From NCBI GenBank assembly GCA_030512295.1, contig JAULSR010000009.1, positions 124,001-188,000 of the forward strand: 64,000 nucleotides of DNA, given 5' to 3'. The notes under the pieces are model-generated. The model searched no databases and was not told the DNA's origin. It saw only the letters and a program-made list of their open reading frames with translations. The stretch comes from Bombardia bombarda. Taxonomy: Eukaryota; Ascomycota; Sordariomycetes; Sordariales; Lasiosphaeriaceae. Position 1 is the stretch's first letter, and every line of letters begins with the position of its first letter. Shown one piece after another: positions 22,180 to 34,202 of the stretch. The translations under genes were made by a program, and so were the position numbers.

Positions 22180-25100
22180 GTTCGCACCGTACCGGCTCCT
22201 ACATCACAGCACCACCAACCAGACCGGCTGCAAGTTGGAAACCTGCAGGTGGATGTGGTTCTCCCCGTCTTCTCGTGTGTCCTATTGTGCTGCATTTCGG
22301 CGGATGCCAAGAGTTGCAAAAGTTTCCCGCATGTCCGCACGGGATTGAACTGAGGGGAAGCTGATCCTCCTGGTCAAGAAGGATGGGTTGCGAATGACCG
22401 ACTTCCCCTCGGAATTTAATGCCCGAGAAAGGAAATGCGAGAATAGGGGGGAAAGAAAAAAAGGAAATGGGAGCGAGGGAAGCGAATTTGAAAAATGAGG
22501 TCTGGGAATACCTGGATATGTTTTCTGTCAGCAGCTTAACCTTGAAAAGAGAAATCCTCGACGATAGCTACGGTTAGCTCGAATATGGACCTTAAAACTT
22601 GCTTGGTTTTAGCACTACGAATTAGCTCGTCCAGAAGTACATGTATCACCAACCGGTGTACCCAGTTACCATGGAAAATGTACAGAGTATACGCCAACGA
22701 TATGCCAAATGGATGAGGGCAGCCATGGAGTGTGATGTTGCTATGTCTGCAGTAGGGAAATCGACCATGTTTTGTTTCCTTTTTTTTTTTATCGACGCCC
22801 CCCTCCCTCCCCCACTGCGTCTCGAACGGCCTATGGATCGGGCCAGCCTCGATTTCCCACTGTCTGTCATTCGCCTGCCTGTGGTCGTGGTTACACAAAG
22901 CACCGTTTGGCACCAGCCTGCCGGACAGGGTTTTTTCCTGGGTGCGTGCCTTTCCACACACCTCATGCAGGCGCTGATTGATTGCGACAGGGCAGGCGAC
23001 CTCGAGGCGGCCAAGCTCGCCAAAGTAACCACATTTCTCCCTCTTCCCCTCGTTTTGCGTCTCCCCCTCAGACCAAGCCTGCATGGGCCAGGACACGAGT
23101 AGACCGTTCAGGCATGAAAGTGAATGATCCGTCCCGTCTGCAGCATGTGTGTCATCGGTCGTGGCCGGAATCTGCCTGTACACGTGGTACATCGCCGTCC
23201 ATCACGGCCTCGACAAACGAGGTAGTCGCTCTTGCTGCTCTCCTGAACTCCTGGGACGTAATCATTGGCCTCTGGGTTTGAGTCGCACAAACCCCCCTCG
23301 GCCGAACCAAGGCCCAGAGTGGGAGGGTAGCAAGGGAGGAAGGACTGAGAAATGGACCGTTAACAGCTCATTGCTGACCTCAATATGCAGGCGCGGTCAA
23401 AAAGGTACCGAGTTGCAGGTCTCCCAAGCCTATGAGGAGGCCAAGTCCGGAAGAAGGAGCGACGGGATGAGCCTAAAGGCGTGTGCGGGTAGCACACGAT
23501 ACATGCCGCAATGGGTGTGTGGTCTTGGCTACCAGGACCCTCTCTCGGAAAATCAGTAATCAATCGAATCAATCGTGCAAAGTAACTCTGCCCGCTTCCC
23601 TCCCGCTGTTGGCCCGCTGTGAGGGGCGGGGAATGGCGATTGAGCAGGAGCAGGACATGCAGCCAGGCTTCAAGCTTGGTCGGTTGACATTGTTTGTTGG
23701 CTTCAACTGCGCTTTTTCTTTTTTTGGTCTTGCGTCCGGGAAATTCCCGGGGCGGGACGTTTCTTGATGGCGGGCGGGGACGGGAATCGGGCCACCTCCC
23801 TCCCTCCCTCCCCATCTCCATCTCCATCTCCAGGCTCTTCCCCCAAACACCCCCCCCATCGCTGATGGGCGATTGGGGAAACTGCCCGCTTGGTAAGTCA
23901 GTCAGCGGCGCCAGTGGTGCTGAGTCCCAAGCGGGGCGACGGGATGCGGGAATGCAGGGCACAGGCAGGGAACGACCCTCGCACACCCGCTCGTTAGTGC
24001 GATTTCATCGGTAGCTCCCCACCCGCTTGTGTGCACCGCCGTGGAATATTGTTTGTTCCAGGGTCGGGAATCGGGGCACAGAATGAAGAAGAGGAGGGAA
24101 AAGCAAAATCACACTAGCGTTAGCATCGATCCAAACCAGTTTCATGTAACAGTGCAAGGTCCAACGTCGAGACCAGCAGACTCGTGGCTCTCCGCTCACA
24201 GGGCGATTCGTCGGCTGCGTTGAAGTGTGAGCTTGTCCATCACAAGCGCCAATCTCATCCTGTGCGAGCGGTGTTGAGTGGTAAGAAAGCCTCGAGAGGG
24301 TGTGGTGCGGCGTAATTGAATGGTGGAAAGGGATGTGAATGGGTGACGAGATGGCTCCATGGACTGCAGCCTCACACCTTCTTGGTAATTGGCAGTCCAG
24401 TAGCGCGATTCCGTGCTGCTGCCTCGTGCCTCGATTGCGTCAAAGCTGAATCACGGTAGTGATTGATTGCTTGGAGTCAGATGAAAATATCCGTCGGCGA
24501 GATATCCGTGGTGGTCGCCGGGTTGTGGAGTAAACTAGGACGGCCTAGAAAAGAAAAGAAGAAAAAAAGAAAAGACTCCGTGATCACGAATTTAGCTTAA
24601 CGGGGACAATGAGAAGTGGGGTTGAGACAAGGATGCCATGTTTTCTTCCTGAGCCAGCCAGGTGGAGTGGAGCCGAAGAGAAACAGCGCAACAATTCCGA
24701 GCAGATCTTGGGGTGCTTACGACGACAATGGGGCAGGAATGGACGCAGAACACAGAACAGGATCGAGTTCGATACACCACACTAGTCTAGGGCATCTGAC
24801 AACCTTGTGTTAGCCGTTCCCGACTTCCCGAATCGCGTTTGTCGCTGGAGTTGCAGCATGGGAGCAACAAGTCAGGCAACAATCCCATTTTTACTACCCG
24901 CCAAACTGTTGGATATTGTACCCGCGGCAGTAGATTTGTTATTGGACGAGTTCTCCCCCCGGGAATTTAAGGTGATGAAAATAAACTCCACTAACAGCGG
25001 GGCTGGGGCACCAGCCGACCAACCGACTGTTGCACCTTCCCACAACCTACCAAATCAAAACTTGGTAGGCCGTTGCCTCATTGACAGTTTTGCGAGCAGT

Positions 25101-27688
25101 CGGGCTTACCTACCCTCTCGTGGTTGGAGGGATGGAAATGGGTCAAGACCTCCCATTGCCAAGCAGCGAATAAGAAGGGCCCATCCTACTCCCATTCTAC
25201 CTATCCCAGCCGAGAAACCATTGCCCTCCCGCCCGTTACTCGCCGAGCTCACTTTGCATGTGCTTTTCTGTGCTTCTGACGGCGGGAGGGATGGATGGGG
25301 GCGGCAATCGCTGATCGTGCCTCGGATAACAAGGCGTGTTTACGGCAGCGGAAGCGATCTCTTTCCCTTGCCTCTCCCGTCCAGTCCTCGATATGCATGC
25401 TACGCTGGGAAGGTAATCTACTCAGGTGCAGAGTAATGGAGGCGAGATTGAATGTCATCTATTCGTCCGCCCGCAACCCAAATACAAGGCTGGCGTCAGT
25501 GTCAGCGCCACGTCCTCCCTCGACTAACTACCAAAGGACCTTCGTAAAGGAGGGAAGGAGTCTTGATAGGCCATCAAAATGTGTCTACCCCGGCTCCCCA
25601 GTTTTTGACAGATATCGAGTTCCTGGCCATGGAGCCACAGGATCCGACGTCAGTCATTGGCTTGGTGTCCTAAAGCGGAAAGGCTGTGGCAGGTCGGGGA
25701 CTTGTAGCCCTGGTTTGTGGTTCGCTGGGGAGGGTGTTATTCGTTATAAGCCTCGTCGACGGCCCGGCTGGTATTGCGAGATCGACAGGAGTACAGTGAG
25801 CACAGGGCGCAAGGTTGGAAGGGCGGTGGGTTTATTGCGGCGGTGACGACTTTTTCCTTTTCTTTTCTTTTTCTTTTTCGACAAGATGATGTGGGTGTGC
25901 AAACGTTTGCGGGATTTCGGGAGCCCGATGCTGCTGCATCCCCGCCGTCGTCCTTTCCTGAGGTACGTAGGTTCCTTTGGAGCTACCTTACCTACCTATG
26001 GGACCGTGTCACGGTGCCACGGCGGGCTTTATTACCCAAGCCCGTGCCTACCACCTCACCTTGGCACACACTGGCGCACAATGTGGCACCCAATATTGAG
26101 CTACTTACCCAGGTATAATACATAATGCGGTGTAAAGGCTCATATTAGAACGCACGTACGGGAGGCAGGCAGGCAGCTTGGTACGAGATCGATCATGCGA
26201 GTGAGACGGACATGCAGCGGCGGCGGCGCTTGCCTGCCACTAGCCTTTGGGGTGGTTGGGTACGAATATTTGTCCAAGATCCGTCATGCGAAGCCTCGGT
26301 GTGATGTTCGGCTTCGCACCTCCAATTCAGCTATAAGGGCCGGACGCGACCGCCGTCGCTCGCCATGCCGGGCGGCTCGCAGGGTCCGCATCGTGTCCAG
26401 GTAAGCAATCGCATGCAAGGCCCCTACATGTTCTGTCAGTGTAAGGTAGGCAGGCACCTACCCTTATTACACACTATGTGCTGCCTATATGGAGATCCAT
26501 GGGTGCACCTCCCTCAGTCAGTTAGGCCCCGGGTATTCCCATTCCCACTCCCCCCTCTCGTTCGATAGGCATACCTACACATCCGATAATGGATGGGTGG
26601 GCAATCGAGCAGTCTCCCGTCACAGTCTCCACGCACACAGTAGGTGAGGGAGGACAGGATGGGGTTGAATGCAATGCACCTGCTCGGGCTTTCACTTTCA
26701 TCATTTGGCCCCTCGCCGCCGCCTCTTCGTCTTTTATTACTTGAAACGTATGGGTGGCGCGGTTGTCAGGCCCACGAGTACGTACGTATCTACCAGGTAG
26801 GTCCGCACAAGCTTCGTACAATACAAGACATGGAGGACAAGGCGACACGGCCAGCCAACTCGCTGACGGTGTCCTTGTTCCCTGTAAGGGCCTGGCGCGA
26901 TGTCATCCTGCCTTACGAGCATGATACGAGTACGACGGAGTACTGGGAGGCAATCTGAACGATCTCGCCTGCAGCACTGGGAACTTGGGATACATAGATG
27001 ATAGGTACCTGTCTATGCTGTTTACGGATATACCCGCAGCTTTCTCCCTCGAGGTAGCATGGCGCTCACAGCAGCGCATTCCAGTTCCAATATGGCGAGC
27101 CATTGTTTCCACCTCTGCCTTGCCCCGCTTATTCTACATGCCAGCTTCCACTGCATTTAGCCTGTTTGTCTTGCTATGCTTTTCTCCCAGCTGCTGCAAT
27201 CAACAAAAAATTGACCTTGTGCTGACCTGTTGCTGGCCTTTGTTAGCTCTTTGGTTTATCGACCCTGCCAGCTGACCACGCTCCCACGGTGTCGGCCGGG
27301 AGGGGGTTTGAAAGTTGGACGATGAATGGATGGATAGATCATGGAGGGCGCGAGCGGCGGGCGGCGGGTGACGGAGGGATGCAGAAGCGAGAGCTCTTGG
27401 CGCCTTGGCAAAGCGAGCAAAAAGACTGCTCGGGGTTGCTCAGACGAAAGGCGGGAAATGTTTCGCATCGTCGGCCCCATCCTCTTTCTTACATCACGCA
27501 GCTGACGGGACGGTCCACGCACGCCTGCCCGTCTGGCCGCTAGCCCGCTTGTCCGTTTGCGCTCTCTCACTACGACCCTACACGGCTGGGGGCAGAGGGT
27601 ATGTACCATAAGCTACGTACAGTACCTTATGATGGAAGGACTCTTTTCGAATCCAGTCAATGGAGCTTAGGACAGGAAGCGCTTTTCC

Positions 27689-27749
27689 TTTCCCACCCCG
27701 AATACTTTTCCCACCCCGAATACTTTTCCCACCCCGAATACTTTTCCCA
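27689..27749. repeat. 18-base tandem repeat, about three copies
   Basis: Unit CTTTTCCCACCCCGAATA is repeated without mismatch about three times, with partial units at both edges. It is the cleanest minisatellite in the window. Confidence 0.9.
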
Positions 27750-30700
27750 GGCGAGTGCAAGATGAATAGGCAGGCAGGGTCCACAGTGCTACCCCAGACG
27801 ATTGCCTGGATGAATACGGGAGTACTTACCCAGGTACAGTACATGTGCGGTACGAAACAAGGCCTGAGGTGGTGCTTTCGTTAGTGACCCGAAAAGAAAG
27901 GTCCGTCGGCCGTGTCCTCACGGGCGGGAAAATAAAAGCACGCTACCTGCCCACTTACCCTACCGTCTCCCGCAGAGGCGGGACAGGCTATCCCAGTTAT
28001 GGCATCCACACCAGGGAAAGTGCCTACAGTTCCTTCCTTCCCCACAGGGCAGGGCAGGGCAGGGCAGAGTGAGCGTGCCCGATGACAGACAGCGGGCAAT
28101 GGCGGGACAAGACAATGAGAAGAACAAGCCACAACCTGCCGATTCAGTCCGTTCTGATTGATGTCCCTACCGCATGATTGGATGCTTCTTGGTTGCGCCT
28201 GCCTGTGCACAATTTCCCCGCACGTAATGTACGTACAAACAGCATCGTAAGCACAGATGGAGTACCTACACAAGGCAGTCTTGACAGTACCTTGACGTGG
28301 TTTAGATATACGTACTTCGTATACTTTGATGTAATATAGGTACTGTACATGCATACCCCGTACATCACAACCACAAGAGTGAAAAGAGTCTTGATTCTAT
28401 AAAGACGAGACGGGTCCTGTTTTCGCGGTTTGGATTGTCGAATAACTAACCCTTGGCCGACAGTGAGAACGATGGAGTGGATGCGAGCAAGCCCGAGAAT
28501 GCTCTTGGGAAACTTGAAAGCACACGAAAGTTGAGAGGGACATATACGAAGTAGAGCCGGTGCCATCCGAGACCACCATCTCATCACCATCTCACCTCCA
28601 ACCCCGCCCACCTGCAGAGTTCCAACACGAAAACGGGACCGCGATCTAATCTTTCGATCCATACAAACACCCCGGCAGATCGTCCTGAATATACAGAATA
28701 TTGTCCTTTCTTCATTCCCTTCTTCTATTGGATGCATCTTCTATTGGATGCTGCATTTCCTCTGAGGCAACCTCTCGGCAATCTGTCGTTCTCCACCTCT
28801 CCCGCCCGCCCGCCCGCCCGCGCGGGCTACGCCCGTTTATTTCTTATCCTCGTCGTCCTGGGTGCGCCCTAGTCCCTCAGCTTTCTCCCGGGACTGTCTA
28901 GACCGTTGGCGAAGCTCACAGTTTAGGCGCATTTATACTTCATGCACCCTCGGTCTCGACCCGTCATTGCATCTAACCTTGGCCATTCGGACATCTTCTG
29001 TCAGCAGTCAACCCCCAAGTCGAAGCAGTGACCGTGTGTTAGCTACAAGGCCGTTGCGTTCTCTCAGTTCAAACCACAGACCGGCTCGACTGGAGAGCAC
29101 ATCTTCCCCAACAAGACCGAGGGCCAGCCGACAAGCTGCAGGCGAGGGCCAAGACAAGACGTGATCCTGTACGAGGCATTCACTCCATCTCATCACCTAT
29201 CTGTCTTCCTCGGTATTTTCCCTCTCATCCAACGTGGGAGTCCTTGGCGGCGTTCTTGCCCTCGCCCGTCTCATCCTGAACCCGAGCCAGACTCTGGCTC
29301 GTGCACTTCCCAAGCCACCTTCATGCTGCTCGCTAGGATCCTGGGCTCGTCGCTACTCCTTTCTGACTCTCTGGTGTTTTCGACTCACTGGGCCACAGCG
29401 GTTTATGAGTCGTCGCTTGGCCCCCCTTTCCCCGAGAATAATGCTGAGTCTAACCTCATGCCGCACTTGACGAGGCTTTTCTTGGGACTTGGGGGCGTTG
29501 AAGACGAAACAACGAGTCGGTTGAGTTTGCTGCATGAATTACTATTCATGCAAGTCTAAATGCCAGCTGTGCCATTCCCAATATCGTTCAATAACGACGC
29601 CGCACACGGTATCCCAGAGCAGCATTTTTGTGTTGTGTTATCTCCACTGTCCGGTGATCTTCAACCTTCATTGGGGATTCCTTCCCATTCCCTCGGTGGT
29701 GATCTGAAGTGGGCACAGCGCGACTTCCAGAAGCCTCGGCCATCAAGCCTAACGATAAAAAGAAAAGGAGCTAGACGCTTTTGGCGACTTTTACTCCCTC
29801 CCATTTTCCCCCCCCTGGCTGGGCTGTCAAGTCCTGCGGCCCCAGCTGCGACCAGTGTGCGGCTGCGGGCTCTAGACAAAAGGGGAATTAGGCGCGGGCC
29901 ATCAGAAAGCCATTGGGAATCGCTGGGTCGTGGCTGATTGGCAGCGTGACCGTACCTGTTCAAAAGAGGAAATCGTGCCTACCTTACAATCCATCACCCA
30001 TACTACCATCCACCACTGGCTCCACAGCTGGTCCGCAAGCTTGCAGGTGAGGTACGTGGACGCGGGTGTGAACACGGGCAGGTACTTGGATACCTAAGTA
30101 CCTATGTGACTCGCTACATACACGCCCTCACACACGCCTTTTCTGGGGCCGACTGGTCCCACTCACACACACACGCGTGCGCACTTGCCCACGCGCCCCA
30201 CATATTTGCGTACCGTCGTCTGCCGCACCGCACCCAGCCAGCACAAGGCCCAACCCAAGGGCCTGTCTGTTGCTCGCACTAGGTAGCAACCGCGCCGATT
30301 GCAGCTTTACCAGCAACAAACCCATCACCGCCGCCCCGGTCAGGGCTAAGATCCTGGTAGGTACTAGGTACGTACGGCGGGCTGTTCTGTCTGCACGCAC
30401 TAGCTCCTGGTAATCTGGTACACGCCGCTCCAGGGCCTGTGACCCAAGTCCAACACCCAGCAGGCAGGAGCACCCTCACCATCACCCATCCATCCGTCAT
30501 AAGCCGGGCGGCCCTTATTTTCTCTGAACTTGCCCGTTTCTTCAGACCTTGCGGATCACTCAGACTTTTTGCGCAAAACCGAAAGTAAGCTCAAGCGCAA
30601 GCGGGCATTGAGTTTGGACGACGTCTTTGGACCGTTGAGCTTATTCGGCCGCTCCCTTTCTCGATCCGGCCACCTGCAGTCCCGCTATCTGCAGTTGCAC

Positions 30701-32229
30701 GCCGAGGTTTGCTCTCGAGCATCTATCGTCGGCCCCATTGCAAACCTACTCAGCTACTACCGAGCCTATCTAGCTATCTAGAACTCTAGATAAGTAGGTA
30801 CGAGACTATAAATTCCCGTGCCCGCGCGCAGCACTGCATCGATCGACCACAACCACAACAACATACGCCATATCTACGCTTGCTATACACCACACCGCGC
30901 CTCACATTTGGTGCACTGGCAGTCGCAACTTCGCCCGCGCGGCCGCTGAACCCGAAGGCAAAGCCAAGCCAAGCCAAGCCATTCGCATCCGCCCTCTCTG
31001 CTCTGCCTCAGGCTGTGGGGAACGCGGAGGCCAAAAGACGTGTCCAACTGGTTGTGAATCTGTGTCTTGGTCGACACAGCAGAGCCAACCGAGACAGACC
31101 CAGCCCGACAGGCCGCTAACGAGGTCCTGTCCATGTTGGCATCGCCGCCGACAGCTTGCACTTCCCCGCAGACAATACCGGCCAATACCGGCCACATTCG
31201 ACATCCCTTCGTAAACCGTCGGCAAACACGCAATTTCCGACCCGTCATTTCACGTGGGCTGTGTCGTGCGACTTCTGCTGCTGCTGCTGCTCCTCCTATC
31301 GCACGGCGATTCACTGCAACAGCTACCTGCGCTGTACCGTACAGTGCAGACACTGTACTTGTTGTACCGACCCGCCGCGGTTGGAAGCGTTTGCTACGAG
31401 GTACGTACATACAGAGCAATGTTTTCATTTTTTTTTTGAAATTAGACTTTCCAGGTTGTTTGCCCTTCAATCGCCCACATGCCCACCAGGAGGCAGGGAG
31501 CTCGTGGTTGGGATTCGGCGACGGCGTGCAAGCACACGGAGCACAGCGCTTTAATTGGGAGGGGGAAAAGCGGTCAAAGCAGGGCTCTCTGGCCTGCTGC
31601 ACTTTGCAGGCGATTCATATGGGGTTTCCCATGGTTCGGTTCTTGAGCGCACTGCAGCGATTCCCCATGTATAGCCACATTTGTCTTCTGGTTTTTCTCT
31701 ACCTCTTTTGTCGTTCTGGGGGGATGTATGAGCCCCTGTGGCGGTCAGCCAGCGCCTCTCTTCAGCGCCCAGGCGAAATAAATTCCGCCGAGGTGCAGAT
31801 TGGTGAGAGTTTGCCTTCTCTCATGCAGCCAGCTTCGGTTTTTTTTATTTTTTATTTTTTTTTAAATTACCTGTTGGTGGGCACGGTTTTTCGTCTCTTG
31901 TCTTTTTCTAGAGGCCTATAACTTTTTTGCGGTGTTGAGCGAACCTAAATCGCTAGGTGCGCCTAGAGTCACTCCCCTGCACTTAGTTTTTCCTTTCAGG
32001 CCAGGCCGGTCTTGCTTTGGCTTCGAACCCGGAAACTAACTTGAGACCACCTAGGCCGTCAGTAACAAGGGAACTCCCGCCTTTTGAAAAGGGCTCGTTC
32101 CAGTCGCCTTCAAACTCGCCCCGGCACGGGCGACATTGAACCGTCCAGTCCAGACCCCTCTTCAATCACAAATCACCCCCCTTCTCTCCTTCTATCCATT
32201 TGATCCCACATTCCCATCCCTCCCAACCA

Positions 32230-32247
32230 CCCCCCCCCCCCCCCCCC
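32230..32247. repeat. Poly-C run (18 bases)
   Basis: C run in the CT-rich segment upstream of the Zn2Cys6 gene, probably in its promoter or 5' UTR. Confidence 0.9.
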
Positions 32248-32759
32248 GGCTCCCACTCTTCGGACGCTCCATCTACATTTTCTGGCATTCCACTGGACCA
32301 AGGCCCTTGAGACACTGCTTTCGGCGCCTGGGATTTTGCAAAATACCACGGGCCGCCACCCTCCCGCCCTCCCGCCCAGGCGGCTTGTCAGTCATCGTCC
32401 ATATTAGTAGCGAGGCTCCTCCCGTCCTGCCGCCCAACTCCACTCTGCTGGAAGCCGCCGCCTAAGTGCCAGAGCTGCGTCTCAAGTCATTGGAAATCAA
32501 TCTCCTCTCGGCTGTTTGCACTTTCAGTCCGGTATTTCTTTTCACACCTAGACAGCAAGCTCTTTCTGGTCGCTGATGACCCAAGAATCCGACCTGCGCC
32601 AGAGAATCTGAGAGAGCCTTTCAAAATCCTCATTTACAATAACTCTAAGTTTTGGCCACCGTGGCCTAACAGAAGTCTCGCAGTCGGCCCGGATTAAAAC
32701 TCACTCTCTCAAAACTCGCCCTCTCATTCAACCTGGCGGCCCCCAAAGTTGATCGTAGT

Positions 32760-34202
32760 ATGGCAGACGATCTCCAAGGAGGACGAGGGTATCCACCAAT
32801 AGATAACCCCGAAGAGTCGCACTACCCCCCTCCCCCTGAAGACGACGACGAACGAAGACAATATCTGCTTCCCCGAGTGGCCACGCCCGGCATGACTCTA
32901 CCATCGCTACAATACCCGGGCCAGGGTCAAGGCGGCTATTCGCCGGATCCACGCTATCCAGAGCAACAGAAACATTCAGTCGAGCAGAGATACCAACAGG
33001 ACCAGAGAGCATGGTCCTCGGAGTCCCCAACGAACTCGAATGGATACGCCCCTCCGGATTCGCGCTATCAGCTGGCCCCTGTTCAGTCTGGCCATGAGCG
33101 AAGACAGTACGTCGATCGAGCGCAATTTGACGATCGTGACCGAAGGCAGTATGCTGAACAAAGGCAATATAGAGGAGACCAGTCCTATCAGGGCCAGCCG
33201 CCTCAGGGAAGAGGTGGAGGTTATAGCAGCGAGCCATATCCCTACAGCTACCCTCTTCAGGGACCTTATCCCTACGCAGATTACTCTCGCGGTCCAGGCG
33301 CTCCTCCCCAGCAAGGACAGCAGCAGCAACAGCCAGCGGCCCCGAGGCAACGAACGTCGATTGCTTGCCGATACTGCAGAAAAAGAAAGGTATTGTTTCT
33401 TTCCACATTTAATCTTCTACCTGCGACCTTACAAGGGCATTCTGCTGACTTCCTTATGTTACAGATTCGCTGCAGCGGGTATGCCAACACTATTAATGGT
33501 AAATGTATCAATTGCGATAAGTTGCGCATAGAATGTATTTTCCAGCCGGTATCGTCAAACGCATCGACAGCGTTTGTCCCTGTGTCCGCTGTTCCAGGAG
33601 GGGTTCCGCCTGGAACACCACTTTATGGGGCATATGGCCAACCCCTACATCCAAGCCAAGGGGGACACCAGCCGCCGCCGCCGCAGCAGCAGCAGCAGGA
33701 GCAGCAGCAGCAGCAGCAGCAACGGCTGTATCAGCATTCTCCACCAGATTACCCGTCTTCCTTGCATTCACCCACGAGTCACTATCCATCCTATGATGAC
33801 AGAGATGTCAGTCGTCGGAGAGCACGCCCAGCCGAAGAGGATCATGTTATGCGACTACCGCCCCCGACTTTTCCACCCGATGAAGACCCTCGTCGGCGGT
33901 CTCCTGCCTCTAACCACAGCAGCGGTACTCCTCCGACTGTTTATCACTCATATCAAGGAAGCTACGACCAAAACATAACTTCCACTCCGCACAGAAACAG
34001 CCTTAGTGGCCCCGGCGGTCCCCCATACCCGAAATCATCGCAGCCGCAACCACAACCACAGCAGCAGCCTCAGCCGAAATCGCAAGCCTCTGGCTCTAAT
34101 CCGATGAGTCTCAATCATCTGATTGCTCCTGATAATCTGGATCGTGGCTCCAACAGCGATATTGATAAAAGCATGCTTGGAAAGCTGGATCGGCGATCTT
34201 AG
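32760..34202 (+). CDS. Zn2Cys6 transcription factor with Gln/Pro/Tyr-rich flanks
   Basis: Two exons, 32760-33389 and 33465-34202, giving 455 residues. The zinc cluster is split by the intron: CRYCRKRK at the end of exon 1 (Cys about 203 and 206) joins IRCSGYANTINGKCINCDKL in exon 2 (Cys about 213, 224, 227, 234), a C-x2-C-x6-C-x10-C-x2-C-x6-C pattern. The N-terminal 200 residues are rich in Tyr, Gln, Pro and Arg; after the cluster come a conserved-looking PVSAVPGG..GTPLYGAYGQP segment, a poly-Gln run encoded near 33686-33722 and more disordered sequence. No fungal-specific TF (MHR) domain is seen, and the cluster is central rather than N-terminal. It should bind DNA in the nucleus; the target is unknown. 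The gene follows the long gene-poor region, as developmental regulators sometimes do. The 75-base intron has no stop and keeps frame. Confidence 0.85.
   Translation: MADDLQGGRGYPPIDNPEESHYPPPPEDDDERRQYLLPRVATPGMTLPSLQYPGQGQGGYSPDPRYPEQQKHSVEQRYQQDQRAWSSESPTNSNGYAPPDSRYQLAPVQSGHERRQYVDRAQFDDRDRRQYAEQRQYRGDQSYQGQPPQGRGGGYSSEPYPYSYPLQGPYPYADYSRGPGAPPQQGQQQQQPAAPRQRTSIACRYCRKRKVLFLSTFNLLPATLQGHSADFLMLQIRCSGYANTINGKCINCDKLRIECIFQPVSSNASTAFVPVSAVPGGVPPGTPLYGAYGQPLHPSQGGHQPPPPQQQQQEQQQQQQQRLYQHSPPDYPSSLHSPTSHYPSYDDRDVSRRRARPAEEDHVMRLPPPTFPPDEDPRRRSPASNHSSGTPPTVYHSYQGSYDQNITSTPHRNSLSGPGGPPYPKSSQPQPQPQQQPQPKSQASGSNPMSLNHLIAPDNLDRGSNSDIDKSMLGKLDRRS

Larger units (their letters stand above)
12394..32759. 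other. About 20 kb with no supported protein-coding gene
   Basis: I examined both strands and found no recognisable domain, no chain of frames joined by good splice signals, and no tRNA or rRNA. Long frames occur at 13770-14618, 17560-18291 and 31067-31921, but their products are low-complexity or frame shadows. The sequence is not AT-rich and not repeat-dense, so it is neither a RIP-mutated transposon block nor a centromere-like region. It contains scattered simple repeats, short palindromes, GTAC/TACCTA words and C/T-rich runs, listed individually where clear. The region ends in a CT-rich segment (32150-32760) that looks like the 5' UTR of the Zn2Cys6 gene. A long regulatory region, non-coding transcripts, or short fast-evolving genes that I cannot see are all possible. 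Confidence 0.55.

Noticed and set aside
31067..31921. 284-codon plus-strand frame
   Set aside because: Includes a TTTTTTTT-coded Phe run and Cys/Ser-rich sequence in alternative frames; looks like non-coding leader DNA of the downstream gene.
32010..32080. B-box-like GGGTTCGAAGCC (minus strand) suggesting a tRNA gene
   Set aside because: No A box at a suitable distance and no cloverleaf can be folded around it.
12394..32759. Gene desert as a nested transposon block or biosynthetic cluster
   Set aside because: No transposase, reverse transcriptase, PKS/NRPS or other domain, no long direct or inverted repeats noticed, and no AT enrichment.
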